Below, one piece after another: positions 35,639-47,621 of a DNA stretch of 64,000 nt. Source of the stretch: Saururus chinensis (taxonomy: Eukaryota > Streptophyta > Magnoliopsida > Piperales > Saururaceae); NCBI GenBank assembly GCA_035235625.1, contig CP141150.1:8246001-8310000 (forward strand), written 5' to 3'. Under the pieces are notes generated by a model. That model did not search any database, was not told where the DNA came from, and saw only the letters and a program-made list of their open reading frames with translations. Position 1 is the first letter of the stretch; each line of letters starts with the position of its first letter. The position numbers were made by a program, and so were the translations under genes.

Positions 35639-36295
35639 CTATGAGACTGGAGATTTACCAGTGTAAGGTTGCCTGAGTGGGCAGGAAGCCAAGGGGAGAA
35701 CTGGCAGATTGTCACAGTTGCAGATCTCAATCATGTAGCCATCAGGATCATGGAAGAACAGCTGATCAACCTTGATCCCTCCCTCCTCCACTACTGCAGT
35801 CACATACTTCATTCCCATCTCCTCCAGCTTTCTCTTCACTAATTCCATGTCTGAACACTGTAAGAAAGTAAGATACAAAAGATCAAGCTCATATTTACTT
35901 GAATATTTTCATCTTTTAAACTAATTGAAGTAAAAAAGGTCTCATACTTGGAAGGAGATGTGATTATCTTTCGGGTTAATAACGAGCGGTTTCTCGCGCA
36001 GGCTGGTGGCGGAACTGCACTGCAACAGATGTATCCCAATGCCATAACTGAACAGCCTGCATATTCATGCTAATTTAGTGACTGAGAAGCCAATACGTTT
36101 GTCTAATTCAAGATAACTAGATGATTACCATGCTCCTTCAAAATTGAATGATGATGGTCGTTTGATTAGTACAAAACCCAGAACTTCCTCGTAAAACTTG
36201 GCTGATTCTCTCACAGATCTGCATACAAATGAGACATGGTTGAGAGAGAGCAAAGGGAGAGAAGAGCCCAGTGACCCTTCTAGCTGAATTCCCAT
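35639..36295 (-). CDS. Glyoxalase I / VOC-superfamily protein (3 exons)
   Basis: The exons are 36129-36295, 35948-36056 and 35639-35857, with GT-AG introns, giving 164 aa. Known plant relatives are small cytosolic 'lactoylglutathione lyase/glyoxalase family' proteins that may detoxify methylglyoxal; the substrate of this group is not settled. Visible motifs are LPLLSLNHVSFVC, KFYEEVLGFVLIKRPSSF, EGAW spanning the first splice site, LFSYGIGIHLLQ, NPKDNHISFQ and DQLFFHDPDGYMIEICNCDN. Candidate metal ligands are His20, His88 and Glu136, with Glu53 a possible fourth. Splicing joins conserved blocks exactly, which fixes the introns. The start is the only ATG in the frame, 36 bp from a TATA box. 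It looks functional. Confidence 0.92.
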
Positions 36296-36330
36296 ACTTC
36301 GCTGTCTTTGATGAACGAACAAATTTTGTT

Positions 36331-36338
36331 ATTTATAG
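36331..36338 (-). promoter_or_regulatory. TATA box of the glyoxalase gene
   Basis: CTATAAATA on the minus strand lies 36-43 bp upstream of the ATG at 36295. That leaves a 5' leader of only about 5-15 nt if transcription starts at the usual distance. An upstream start site cannot be excluded. Confidence 0.5.
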
Positions 36339-36861
36339 CAGAGTGATTGTGGAGAAAAGTCAGAAAATGATCTGTCCACCACCTGCAGTTCTAGTATTTT
36401 ACATTTAGTTCAACATATTGAATATTTTTATCTACATTCGCATTCTTACTTGCTGGATCCAAGTCATAAGCTCCAGAAGTCTCTGTCAAATGGCAATTTC
36501 TCATCATTTGGAATGATTATAGTGCCTGGTATTTTGGTTTTTAAATGCTGCTTGTTTCATAGAGTAATCAAGTTTTTTTCATTACAAATTAAATTTTCTA
36601 TAAAATATAAGGTAAACCATGTGATTTGCCTGTGGGTCCCCAAGGCCCACAACAGAATAAAATTGATAGTTGGTCAAAGGTGGGGTTTCCATTAGGAAAA
36701 GAAATTGCTACTATGGATGTTCTTCATATTCCATTGACTTAGGAAACATTGGTGTGAACATGATGCAACAGTGCTGCCAACCAACTTACATGGCTGCCAA
36801 CCTTGAAGATGTCATCAAACTTTAGTTATGTTGTACTGCTCTTGTGTTACATTTTTAAATG

Positions 36862-36966
36862 CTCCTTCTATTCCACATTAACAGTTTTATTTACTTTTTT
36901 AAAATAAGTTAATTTTTAGTTCATTTTGAAAAATTAAATAGAGCTATATATTAATATGGAGGGAGT
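36862..36966. mobile_element. Possible degenerate Stowaway-like MITE
   Basis: The left end CTCCTTCTATTCCACATTAAC and the inverted right end CTCCCTCCATATTAAT are partial matches to the CTCCCTCCGT terminus of Stowaway elements. The interior is AT-rich and 105 bp in all. No TA duplication remains, so the call is weak. Confidence 0.4.
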
Positions 36967-39811
36967 GGAATAACATTGCACATGCAAATTTTGGCTGGAA
37001 GATGGACAAAGTCCATGGGATGATACTATTTTTTATGTCTGCATATCTTTCTTTCTTTGGAGGAGAAGTTTTTTCTTGTAAAAAATTAGGCATATGCTTA
37101 ATACTGCCTGGCGTGGGCTTTCAACGAGTTAGGTAGGTCCAAATTAAAAATAAAACTCAAAGACCCACGTAGCTTTTAATTTGATTTGCGAGTTGCCGAA
37201 GTCAAGGAACGAGGTTCAACTTGCTCATTACATTATTTGGGAATGGAAAACGTGAAAAAAGAAAATGTAAAACATAGCTCTAGAATGTGTGCAATTCCGC
37301 ACAAAAGATAATTATAATGCAACTACCAAAAGAATAGGAAATTTTTTTGTCCTCCCGATGCATCCTTGGGATATCTTACCCGTCAATCATCTGGATCGAT
37401 GGTGCACACACTATTATATATAAGAGAACATACACTAAGCATATGCGTCGTAATTAAGACTACTTCCATAAAGTGGAGGATATCCTGAGAATGTAAGTGG
37501 GAGGATAAAAAATTCTTCATTTTGAACATGTCCAACATTTTAGAGCTATTTTTCAACAATTCAAACATTTTAGAGCATGTGACAAAAGAAACATGATATA
37601 AAACATAAAACAGAACGAGGGAACTTAGCACCGAAGACTGCATTAGGGGTACAAGTCTACCAAACTAATTAACGTAGTGTTCACTACGTTAGCTGGTAAC
37701 ATTGTTGCATGACTATTATGTTTGTAGCGTCGGCCCTACGCTAGTAAATACAATTCATTTTATGTTACTTAATAACGTAACTTTTCTTTATTACCAAGAA
37801 AAAAAACTCCAGGTTGCAAGACTACGTTTTCCCAAACAGAAATGAAAAACATGATTTTCAGACAAGTTTATGGGCTAAGGAGAGTTTCCATCCACCAAGC
37901 TCTGTCTCATGTTACGACAGTCATGAAGACCTGCAAACTTTATTCAGTTTCATGCATGCAGAATGGCCAGAAGATCAGCCTTCTGAGTCATCCTCGAAAC
38001 GAAATTCTCATTGCCCTGATGAGCAAAAAGCCAAAAACCCATCTAGGAGGAGGCCAATGGACACTTTCTACAATGCGACAATATACCTTCCAAACTACAT
38101 AGCTAAGTTGTTATTCATATGAAATATTACTCGAATATGTTACGGAATGAGCCAAGTGGATCTTTCAATCCCGCACGTTGATAGCCTACCTTCTTGACTT
38201 ATGAGAGAGAAGAAGAACTGCAGATCCCACAAGTTGTTAAATGCAGCAGCCAGAGAACCCACCCACTTTACATCATAGAAAAGGAACGGCAGAAGTTACT
38301 TTTTTTATCTTGTTTTATCGTAACATAGCCTAACCTCCTAGCTTGCTTGGCTGTTACTTTTTTGACAATTTCTCCTTGACCAATTCTAATGCTATGTAGC
38401 TCCTTTCTTGTGTGCTCACGTTCCGCAGATTGAGAAGGGTTTTTAATGTTTTTGTCTAGCAATGAGCTAATGTAAGAAATGCATAGAAGTCCTCGTCTGT
38501 GAGATTAATGGTATACACAATAGAGCACATTAGCACTATTAGTAACAGGTTTGTCATCTTAATAGAGATGGGTTTTGCCTTGTTGGATATTTATTCGAAT
38601 ATATGGAGCACTGAACATATGGAATAGATCAAGAAAGATTTAAACTATGATTCATGCCTACTATTCAGACCTTGAGATCGGAGTTCACCAAAAAATTTCA
38701 TAGGTGAGAAGATTTCCCATCCAGAAAGTTGAAAAAACGAAGTCTGTCTAAAGAAATGCATCGAGAAATGGCTATAATAAAAAATCTTGGTTTTTACCCC
38801 ACAACATAGAAGGAATAGGAAAGGAACACACAGAACTATTTTAAATTTAAAGCATATCAGCCGTTATTTGTGGATCCCATTATCAAGAAAGTGTATCCAA
38901 GACTTCTTATACCAACTTTGCCTGACATATTACTAATTTTCCTGATATGGATCTACTTGTTGTTAATAGATCAATAAGAGTTCTCAACTAACTTTAAGAA
39001 TTTTTCTTAGTGTAGAATATTCACAGGTGTGGTACTGCAAAATATGTATGACCTCCTTCTAGTGGAAAAATAAAATTCAATGAGGATTTGGTTCATCACA
39101 CATCCAAACGAGTATTTCACATAGAGCCAACTAAGTATTCTATTAATAACTGGCCGTTTTGATCCTTTGGAACAACTCGATGAATTTAGTACCTAAGATG
39201 TATAAGATCATAACATGAGCGAAGATTTGAATTCCTATATATCTACTCGTGTGTCTCAAAACTTGATATTTGAGATCTAACAAACACATTAGCGCCAGTA
39301 CCTATACATAGGTATTCAAATCTGCCCAATCAATAGGATTTATAAATTATAACATGAAGGATTCGGCAAATTTAACTTCCTATTGGCTCTAATGTGCATT
39401 GAGATGTCCATTGTCGATCTCAAATATCTAAGGTGTTAAAAGTGGAACATGAAAAACTCTTCCCGTTGATTACTCGCAAGGATTGTGCTTCCTCTTTGTG
39501 AGCTTCTTTAAAGACAATGTTTGGATCTCATTCTAGGGCACATTCTTATTCTACCCCGTCGCAAACCTAACTATTAACTTCACCTCAGAACATACTCGAC
39601 TAGACTCACCTCTCCCACTCCACAAACCTGGCTGTCTCTCCTGCCTCCTTGCTTCTAACCCAATTGTAGCAGCCCCCTTCCGCCACCATCCCCCTTATTT
39701 CAGCTGCAGAAGCTGTGTTGCACACCTTGTAAAACCCTAGTGCATGTTCACAATTGCGACCCCTTTAGCGGTAGGAGCCACCCCCTTTGGCCGCCAAAGC
39801 TCCTACGCATA
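36967..39811. other. Unassigned spacer
   Basis: No supported gene. An overlapping pair of plus-strand frames at 37814-38122 and a minus-strand frame at 38268-38462 (a basic 64-aa sequence) have no recognisable motif. Confidence 0.4.
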
Positions 39812-40253
39812 TTATCTGCTATTAAGGTGCAATGCCAAGTTAATAGAAAGCATTTGGTTATAAAGTTGTGATGAGGGATGAATCTCATAGTCAATCATCA
39901 TCTTAAAATATTTCTTACAGTCTTCAACAACCCCTGCATGGTTGCAGGTGTATAACAAGCATAGAAAGCCTAATGAAATTTGGTTTAGCAGCACATAATT
40001 CCATTTCACAATTCCTTATCACACAAGAGAAAGTAAAATCGGTGACTTCCAATTCTACATCCAAAGCCTCCTGGTCCTCGTTCATCATTTTGTGTACCTG
40101 TATATCATCCCACTCCAAGAAACCATGTTCTTCTCGTTCATCTCATCAAACCGCTTACGTGCATCTCAGGTTTTACAACATTTTGCATCTAAATCGACCA
40201 AAGAGCTACCAGAAAACACATCATATGCAATTCTAGCTTTCATAGCAAGATTG
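39812..40253 (-). pseudogene. PPR protein pseudogene, 3' piece
   Basis: Across shifting frames it reads like the middle and end of a plant PPR protein: GSSLVDLDAKC, DARKRFDEMNEKNMVSWSGM, NDEDQEAL-like text, VTDFTFSCVIRNC, then CLLYTCNHAGVVEDCKKYF. These match the 35-residue pentatricopeptide pattern. Several stops, frame changes and a likely internal deletion after CVIRNC show long decay. The upstream piece lies at 46997-47380, beyond the copia insertion. Intact relatives bind organellar RNA. Confidence 0.72.
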
Positions 40254-40505
40254 TTTAGACAAAGATGGACAGAACTGTGAGGAATTCTATACATTGCATT
40301 CCATGAGAAACCAAATTACAGAGAGCGTGTCTCAGCTTTATAGACATTGTACAAAGGGAATCAAAAGAAATCAGGGTAGTTACAATCCGATGGTTCTTGT
40401 GAGAAGAACATAGACAGCTGAGATAGAATCGCATATTGGGAATTTAGTTACAGGTAAGTGGTTGTGATGTTGACAAGTTGGCGGTCTTGATTGTTTGGTT
40501 TGATA
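40254..40505 (-). repeat. Ale-like 3' LTR
   Basis: It differs from the 5' LTR at about 11 internal positions, all transitions. On the minus strand it is preceded by the purine-rich GCGGGAGGG, the likely polypurine tract. Confidence 0.85.
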
Positions 40506-41587
40506 CCCTCCCGCAAGCTGAAGGTGGTGGAAGCACTTGAAGCTTGGAGCATAGATTGGAGAATTGGTGAGTGGTGAGATGTTTGGTGAAGATATCATCT
40601 AGCTGATTTGAACTGTAAATGTGATGCAACTTGAGAAACTTGTTGGCAAGTTGTTCACGAATGAAGTGATGATCGAGTTCAATGTGTTTGGAGCGGGAGT
40701 GAAAAATTGGGTTACTGGCAAGATAGGTGGTGCTAAGATTGTCACAATGTAGTGTTGGCGGTGTAGAACAGAGGATGCCGATTTCACGAAGTAAGAATTG
40801 GATCTAGATGATTTCAGCTGCAGTAGTGGCCAATGCTTTGTATTCGGCTTCAGTGCTAGATCTTGAAACTGTTGGTTGCTTTCTGGCAGTCCAGGAGAGG
40901 AGGTTGTGGCCTAAGAAGATGCAGGAGCCGGTGGTGGATCTTCTGGCAGTGGGGCTACCTGCCCAGTCGCTATCTGAATAAGCAGTGAGAGTGGTAGTGG
41001 AGGATGGGGTGATGAAGAGGCCATGGTGAATTGTCCCCTTGACATAGCGAAGTATGTGTTTGGCTGCAATCATATCATGAGGAGTGGGTGATTGCATCTG
41101 TTGGCATACTTTGTTCACAGAGAAGGAGATGTCTGGTCTGGTGAATGTAAGGTATTGTAAGCTGTCGACTAGTTGTCTGAATGTAGTGGGATTGGGAAGA
41201 ATATAGTTTGGTGTTTTGGGTGGCTTGAGGCTACCAAGTGTGGAGCAGGGCTTATAGGTGTGAAGGTTGGCTTGTTTTAGTTTGGATATGGCATACTTAG
41301 ATTGGTTGAGATGGAGTCCATTGGTAGGATGAGTGATTTCAATTCCAAGAAAGTAGTGTAGTGTACCAAGGTCACAGATGGCAAACTAAGAGTGGAGGTG
41401 AGTGAGAAGAAGCTGTATAAGTGATGAGAATGTCATCTACATAGAGTAGAAGAAGAATAGTTCCTTGGTGGGATCGGTGTATGAATAGAGATGTATCTGC
41501 CCGACTGCGGTGAAACCCAAGGTGGTAGAGGAAGGCGCTGATTTTATGGAACAGGGCCCGGGGGGCCTGCTTGAGACCATATAAAGC
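40506..41587 (-). pseudogene. Ale-like RT 3' part and RNase H, broken
   Basis: On the minus strand it runs KALYGLKQAPRALFHKISAF, LYVDDILIT (the catalytic YVDD, 41432-41443), LHYFLGIEIT, LQYLTFTRPDISFSVN, SDSDWAGSPTARRSTTGS, SRSSTEAEYKALATTAAEII and SRSKHIELDHHFIREQL. Stops occur after the YVDD region and after AAEII (TAG for Trp). It is the continuation of the frame cut by the LTR1b insertion. Confidence 0.85.
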
Positions 41588-41592
41588 CTTTT

Positions 41593-43668
41593 TGTAACGC
41601 CCCGACCCAGACTGGGGTTAGTTCGGAAAACACAATCGGAGTGTATAAAATAAGCGAAAAAATTAAAACCAACTAACCAGGAGTTGCAGACTCTGAGTGC
41701 GAGAGTCATAACATTCTTCTACGCACTACGAGCTTTAGTACTTCATTGCATGTAGGTCAGAACAAACCTAATTTTATAACTAATTTGGATCGGGCCAACG
41801 TTATTTTATCGTTGGTTGCCTACGTACATATTGGATACCATCTCTGATGTTATTCTAATACAATCGGATCCAAACGTAGTTCTGCCTAACGGCTAATACA
41901 TTCACCAGACATCAGAAAATCATATATGATAAAATACGTAGACTTTATATCTGAATAATTTATTCGGAATCCGACGGAAATCTTATAACTCATTGGAGTC
42001 AAACGAAAGCCAATAAATCAGTAAAATACACTTCTCACATAGGTGAGAAGAATACTAACAAAACACACATCCCACTCTATCATAGAGCAGAGCAGAACAC
42101 ACTACAGAGCATGTTGGATCATATTAGATCCTATCAAATCATATCAGATCTTATCTGACCATACTGGTCATATCAGTTCAGAGTATGTCAAGTCATAGCA
42201 GAGCATTTTAGATCACAATAGAACAAATCAAAGTAGATTAAATAGAAACATATCAGCAGGTATCACATCATAGCAAATAATATATCTTAATTAGTATATT
42301 ACTAATTAAGATGTGCAGTCATATAAAGCATATTAAACTAGAGGGTCAAGAAAGTGTACTCCCCTCCAATTTCAGAAGTGGCGATGTTCGGAGTTGCTCG
42401 TTTCCTCAGGGCGTCCGTCCTTTCTGATCCGGAGACTGCGGCTAGAACCTCCTCTAACTTCGGAACACTTTACCCTTCCTACGTCCGTAGATGGAAGATA
42501 AAACCTCCCCTTACCCGGAGACACTTTACCTTTTTTTTCGTACCCGTAGGCGGTGGACAGAACCTCCCCTAACCCGGAGATACTTTTTTCTTCCTGCGCC
42601 CATAGGTGACGGGCAGAACCTCCTCTAGCCCAGAGACACTTTTCCCTTCCTGTGCCCGTAGGCAACAGGCAGAACATCCCCTTGCCCTTGGGATGTTTCT
42701 CTTATATAACATTGCTAACTTGAGGAATGGATACTTCCATTGCGTTGATCACCCTCGAATTAGCTAGGAATGCCTCTTAAATGACTCGAATTGGACTTAA
42801 AATGAGTAAGAAATGAAAAACATAAGATGAGAAAACGTAGGAGAATCTTCCCTTACCCGGAGATATTTTACCCTTTTCGCGCCCGTAGGTGGCGGACAGA
42901 ATTTCCACTTAGCCCGGGACGTTTCCCCTATATAGGGTTGCTAACTTGAAGAATTGACGCTTCCTTTGCGTAAAACACCCTCGATTTAGCTAAGAACGCA
43001 TTTTGAATGAAAGAAATCGGACGCAAAATGACTCCCCAAACTCCAAAAAAAAAAATGATCGGAATGAGAATTTATAGTAAACTAGCGTGCGAGCGTACGG
43101 AGAAAGTCGGAATACACACGCACGCAGCACGTGGCACAAAACTATTGGACCAGGGATTTGGTCGGTGCGCCTGACGCGCGATGCGCGCATTCGCAGCACG
43201 TCCTGCGCATCGCGGAGACGACCGAGATTGTGCATCCCACGGCGCGGCGGCTCAGTTCCGGCGCGGCTCGGCTCCGATGATGTCATCTATTTTGTCTTTA
43301 TTTAAATATTTTATTATTATTTCATTCAAATACAATTCCAACTTCAAAACTAGATAACTTTTTATCCCGAAGTTGGAATTGCACGATTTTGGTACCGATG
43401 GACTCGTATCGATGAGCCCTTCAAAACTAGACCCAAATGGGTAGGTTATCTCGCACTTTTAAAATAGGTCCCACCCATTTATAGCACGCTTCCCGAGGTT
43501 ATAACTTTCGTTTCCAACCTCCATTTTGTGCATTCTTTGATTTGTTATACTCGTTACTACGAGCTCTACTCGGATACGGAGATTTCACTTCATGAAACCC
43601 CCTAACACTGATATCAAATTACCCTTAACCCCCCCGGGTTAAGCATAACCGGAAGACGGGTCGTTACA
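41593..43668 (-). mobile_element. Solo LTR1b (2.08 kb)
   Basis: On the plus strand it runs from TGTAACGCCCCGACCC to GGGTCGTTACA, flanked by CTTTT (41588-41592) and CTTCT (43669-43673). In reverse complement it matches LTR1a: the start TGTAACGACCC, ACTATAAATT near 43071, GCGTTCTTAGCTAAATCGA, and the CGTAGGCAACCAACG stretch. A GC-rich module with GCGCGATGCGCGC lies at 43085-43275. No internal coding region remains, so it is a solo LTR inside the RT gene of the Ale-like element. Confidence 0.9.
42444..42925. repeat. LTR1 minisatellite (56-59 bp units)
   Basis: Four units of the AGAACCTCCCCTAACCCGGA type follow one another at 42444-42680. A further unit occurs at 42846-42925 within a longer duplication of about 235 bp that also repeats TTGCTAACTTGA. 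The same units, more diverged and inverted, lie in LTR1a at 24210-24480. Confidence 0.75.
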
Positions 43669-43673
43669 CTTCT

Positions 43674-44150
43674 GTAGCTTGCAAATTGGGAGGCTGAGCC
43701 ATGTATATATCTTCAGTGAGGTCACCATGTAGAAAGGCATTTTGTACGTCCAATTGCCGAATTTTCCAAGAGTTCGCAACTGCAAGAGACAAAACTAGAC
43801 GTAGTGTAGGAGGCTTGATGACTGGGCTAAAAAGTTTCATTGTAGTCTAGACCATATGCTTGATGAAATCCCTTGGCAACTAGACGGGCTTTGAACCTGT
43901 CAACAGATCCGTCAGGTTTATGTTTAATTTTGAATATCCATTTGTTGCCGATGACGGTCTTGTTGAAAGGAGCTAGAACAAGAGTCCAAGTGTGATTGTG
44001 CATCAGTGCATTGAATTCTGTTTGCATGGCAAGGCGCCAGTGAGGGAATTTGATAGCTTGAGAGTAGCATGTGGGTACGATGTCTGTGGGAGCAGTGGCA
44101 GTGTGGAAGAGAAGTTTTGGTCGGCGGGTGCCATCTTGAGTGTGGGTAAT
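43674..44150 (-). pseudogene. Ale-like RT 5' part, broken
   Basis: On the minus strand it reads HWRLAMQTEFNALMHNHTW, NKWIFKIKHKPDGSVDRFKA and [19 protein letters not shown], the start of copia RT. A stop at 43827 and frame loss follow up to the LTR1b insertion point. Confidence 0.82.
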
Positions 44151-46692
44151 CATAGGATGAGATTTGGGAGGAGGAGAAGGAAGTGGGGAGGGAGATGAGG
44201 TGAGAGTAGTGGGAGAGGAAGAGGACAAACATATAGAAGGAGAAGGAGAAGCAGGTGGATGAGGGGAGGTGCTAGGTAAGGAGGGAGTAAGTGAAGGAGT
44301 AGAGAAGGTGGGTATGGGGCGAAGTGTGGGTGGAGGAGGAAGAAAGAAAGGAGACAACTGAGTTGGTGATGGGGTAGATGTTGTGACTATTTTGTAGGGA
44401 AAATCAGATTCATTGAAGACAACATGTCTGCTAATGAAGATACGACCAGTGAGGGGGTTAAGGCATCGATAGCCTTTGTGTTGAGGAGAGTAACCGATGA
44501 AGACACAATGAGTGGAGCGAAGTTGGAACTTGTTAGTGTTATAGGGACGAAGGTAAGGGAAATAGGCACAACCTAGAATGCGAAGATGAGAGTAATCAGG
44601 AAAAAGTTTATAGAGACGCTGGTAAGGGGAGATATTTGATATGGACTTTGATGGAAGACGGTTGATAATGTATACTACAGTTAGGAAGGCGTCTGACCAG
44701 AGATAAAGGGGTAGTGCGGCATGTTGCATCATAGAAAGTCCTAACTCTAGAATGTGACGGTGTTTTCTTACGGGGATACCATTTTGTTCCGCTGTATGTG
44801 GGCAGTTGAACCAATGAGAGATGCCATGAGCAGTGAGATAGGTTGAGAATTGGGAGCTTGTAAATTCACCGCCGTTATCACTTTGGAGTGTTTGAAGTTT
44901 GCGGTTGAATTGACGTTCAACCATAGGATGAAATGATTGAAATATGAGGAAACTATCTGATTTGCGATGAATTGGGAAGAGCCAAGTATAGCGAGAGTAT
45001 GCATCAACGAATGTAATGTAATATCTTGTTCCATTGATGGCAGTGGTAGGGGCACGGCCCTATACATAAGTAAATACAAGTTCTAAGAGTTAAGCAAGAA
45101 ATGACGAGGAAATAAAAGGAAGCTTGGTGGATTTGATTGTAGCACAACTATTACAAAATGATATGGTAGAGGGTGACTTCAATGGAAGATGTCCAGTGCG
45201 CTTGAGTAGTTGCAGAATGTCAGAGGAGGCATGACTAAGGCGGATATGCCAATGATCTGCTGATGCTTTGGCGGAGAGGAGAGCAGTGGGATTGGAGTTG
45301 GAGGTGGAGAATGAGTAGAGATGTCCATTACTGAGACCTTTGAGGAGGACCTGATGAGAGGAAGAATCTTTAATGAGAAAGCCCCATGAGTGAAATTTAA
45401 AGTAACAGTGATTATCACAGGTGAGTTGAGAGACAAAGATGAGATTGGTAGTGATTTGAGGGACGTGGTAGACATTGGATAAGGAAAGAGAGCCAGAGGA
45501 GAGCGGAAGAGATATGTTACCGGTATGATGAATGGGAAGAGCAGTGCCATTACCCACAGTGACCTGGTCTGTACCATTGTATGGGATGGAATGTTGCAGT
45601 AAAGTATGGTCTGCTACCATGTGATGTGTAGCCCCGGTATCGGGAATCCATTGGTCAGAAGCTGGTTGTGTGAGAGTGAGCCCTGCAAATGGAAGGGCAA
45701 TGGAGTCACTTAGATGCCAAAATGGGTAGATTGTTGCAGCATGACCATGGGAGTTGCAAATTTGACAAACAACAGCAAGGTTTGCATGTGGAGGTGCAGG
45801 CGAGCGATGGAGAATGCCTGGCGCAGGGGATGGGGGAGCTCTAGATCGATTAGGGGCACGGTTGAAGAAACTGTGGCCACGACCACGAGAACCACGGTAG
45901 CTAGGGTTCCGATTGTTGTAGTAACCGCAAGACGGGTTACGAGTGGGAGGATAGGAAGGACGTGCAATAGCAAGTAGAGCAGAGGGCTGAGAAAGTAGAG
46001 CAGAGGAGGAGTGAAGTTGCTCAATACGAGTTTCTTGGGCAAGGAGCATAGCAAAGAAGTCTTCAAAGGAGACGTTGGTAGTGCCTCGAGTGTTGATGGC
46101 AGTAACAAAGGCTTCATAGTCTGGAGAAAGACCTTGGAGAGTAAAGTTGATGAGATCTGATTCTGGGTAGGAGCAGTCAATCATGGCTAAGGAGTGGGCA
46201 AGGTTTTTGAGATGAGAAATGAAATCGGAGCAAGAGCGATCTCCTTTCTTGATAGACTGGATTTGCTGGCGAAGAAGTTGTCTACGAGCAGCAGTGTGAG
46301 GCGAACAGACATTCTAGAGCAGTCCAGATGAGACGTGAGGTGGATAAATGAATGATATGAGTAAGATGAATGGGGAAGATGGTAGCAAAGAGCCAGCTTT
46401 TGAGGAGATTGTCTGTTTTGAACCACTGAGTATGTTCTGGGTTGGTAGTGAAAAGACCAGCAGAGTCAGGAATGGTAGGAGTGGGAGGAGGATCATCAGA
46501 AAGAAGAAAATGAGATACGTCATAGCTGTATGCAAGAGAGAGGAATTGAGTTTTCCAAAGAATGAAGTTTTCATGGTCAAGTTTGGTAGAGATGAGAGCT
46601 TGAATATTAGGAATGGACGAAAAGTAGGAGTTGGAAGGAAGGGGACCAGAGACAGAAGACCGAGAGAGGGCGAAAGGTGGAGAGGATGCCAT
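44151..46692 (-). pseudogene. Ale-like gag, protease and integrase, broken
   Basis: gag starts MASSPPFALSRSS at 46692, shifts frame near 46300, and has a zinc knuckle whose last Cys is now Tyr (CQICNSHGHAATIY). The protease site is WIPDTGATHHMV. Integrase has its HHCC region (LSHAS, FCNSCATIK), then TFVDAYSRYTWLF and LQSDNGGEF. In the third catalytic block, NGIPVRKHRHI, the expected Glu is Val. A stop and a short disrupted stretch occur near 45060-45090. A low-complexity Ser/Pro/Thr linker precedes RT, as in relatives. Confidence 0.87.
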
Positions 46693-46744
46693 TTAAGAAG
46701 GAAAGGACACAGGATGTCTGGCGAATGATACCATATAAAACTAA

Positions 46745-46996
46745 AATAGACAAAGATGGACAGAACTGTGAGGAATTCTATACATTGCATTCCATGAGAA
46801 ACCAAATTACAGGGAGCATGTCTCAGCTTTATAGACACTATACAAAGGGAATCAAAAGAAATCAGGGTAGTTACAATCCGATGGTTCTTGTGAGAAGAAC
46901 ATAGACGGCTGAGATGGAATTGCATACTGGGAATTCAGTTACAGGTAAGTGGTTGTGATGTTGACAAGTTGACGGTCTTGATTATTTGGTTTGATA
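46745..46996 (-). repeat. Ale-like 5' LTR
   Basis: On the minus strand it starts TATCAAACC and is followed, after a short gap, by TATGGTATCATTCGCC, a decayed Met-tRNA-type primer site (46718-46735). Confidence 0.82.
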
Positions 46997-47380
46997 GATT
47001 GTGCATCGACCTTCCAATTTTCAGGCTCGTCACGCTTAGGAAAGAGACCGCAACCAAGCATCCTTGAATAGCTCGAGTGTTAGCTGAGGAAGCTCGTTCT
47101 GGGCATGGAACAAGATAGCCGAACTCCATGAAGCAACAGCCTTCTCGAGTATTGCGTCGAACATGTTGCCAACGTGGTAAGGGCATTGTCATCTTGAGTA
47201 GGAATCAGTGAGGTGGTTGGCAAGAAGGGTGTGGACCACAGGATTGAACGACGAGTGTGTGGATCTGCCAGCCCCGGCGAGGGAGCGGGCAACGAACTAA
47301 AGTAGGTTATAGGAGCTAGGTCAGCTGTCAAAGTGTGAGAGACGTTGCTCCAGTCGTAAGGAAGGTGGCCGCGACTGAAA
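46997..47380 (-). pseudogene. PPR protein pseudogene, 5' piece
   Basis: On the minus strand it reads HTLLANHLTDSYSR, a stop, then GNMFDAILEKAVASWSSAIL and FHAQNELPQLTLELFKDAW. This is the classic PPR series 'NHLIDMYSKC...VFDEMPEKNVVSWSS'. It continues to EPENWKVDAQS at the copia insertion point. Stops at YSR* and RSLS* show it had decayed or has since decayed. The N-terminus is uncertain. Confidence 0.7.
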
Positions 47381-47621
47381 GGGGCTGTTGTGATGGGGTT
47401 ATAAGCAAAGGAGGGAGGAGGCGAGTCCAGCCTGAGCCCATGTCTATTCTAACACCAAAATGTTCTTAGCCCACATGGGGTTCTGGAAAGGGATTGCAGT
47501 GGGCTGGGGGCTGCGAGGCAAGCCCGTCACGGCCAAGGGGATGTGGACCGGCCTGCCCGCCCCTCAATAATTTTTTTTTTAATCTTAGAGGCTCAACAAC
47601 TATAAATTTTAAGAAGTTGGT

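Larger units (their letters stand above)
40254..46996 (-). mobile_element. Ale-like Ty1/copia retrotransposon
   Basis: LTRs of 252 bp (40254-40505 and 46745-46996) are flanked by a perfect GATTG duplication (40249-40253 and 46997-47001). Without the inserted solo LTR it is about 4.66 kb, the usual size of short-LTR Ale/Retrofit elements. The order on the minus strand is gag, protease, integrase, RT, RNase H. It interrupts a PPR pseudogene and is itself interrupted at 41593-43668. Stops and a changed catalytic residue show it is dead. Confidence 0.9.
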
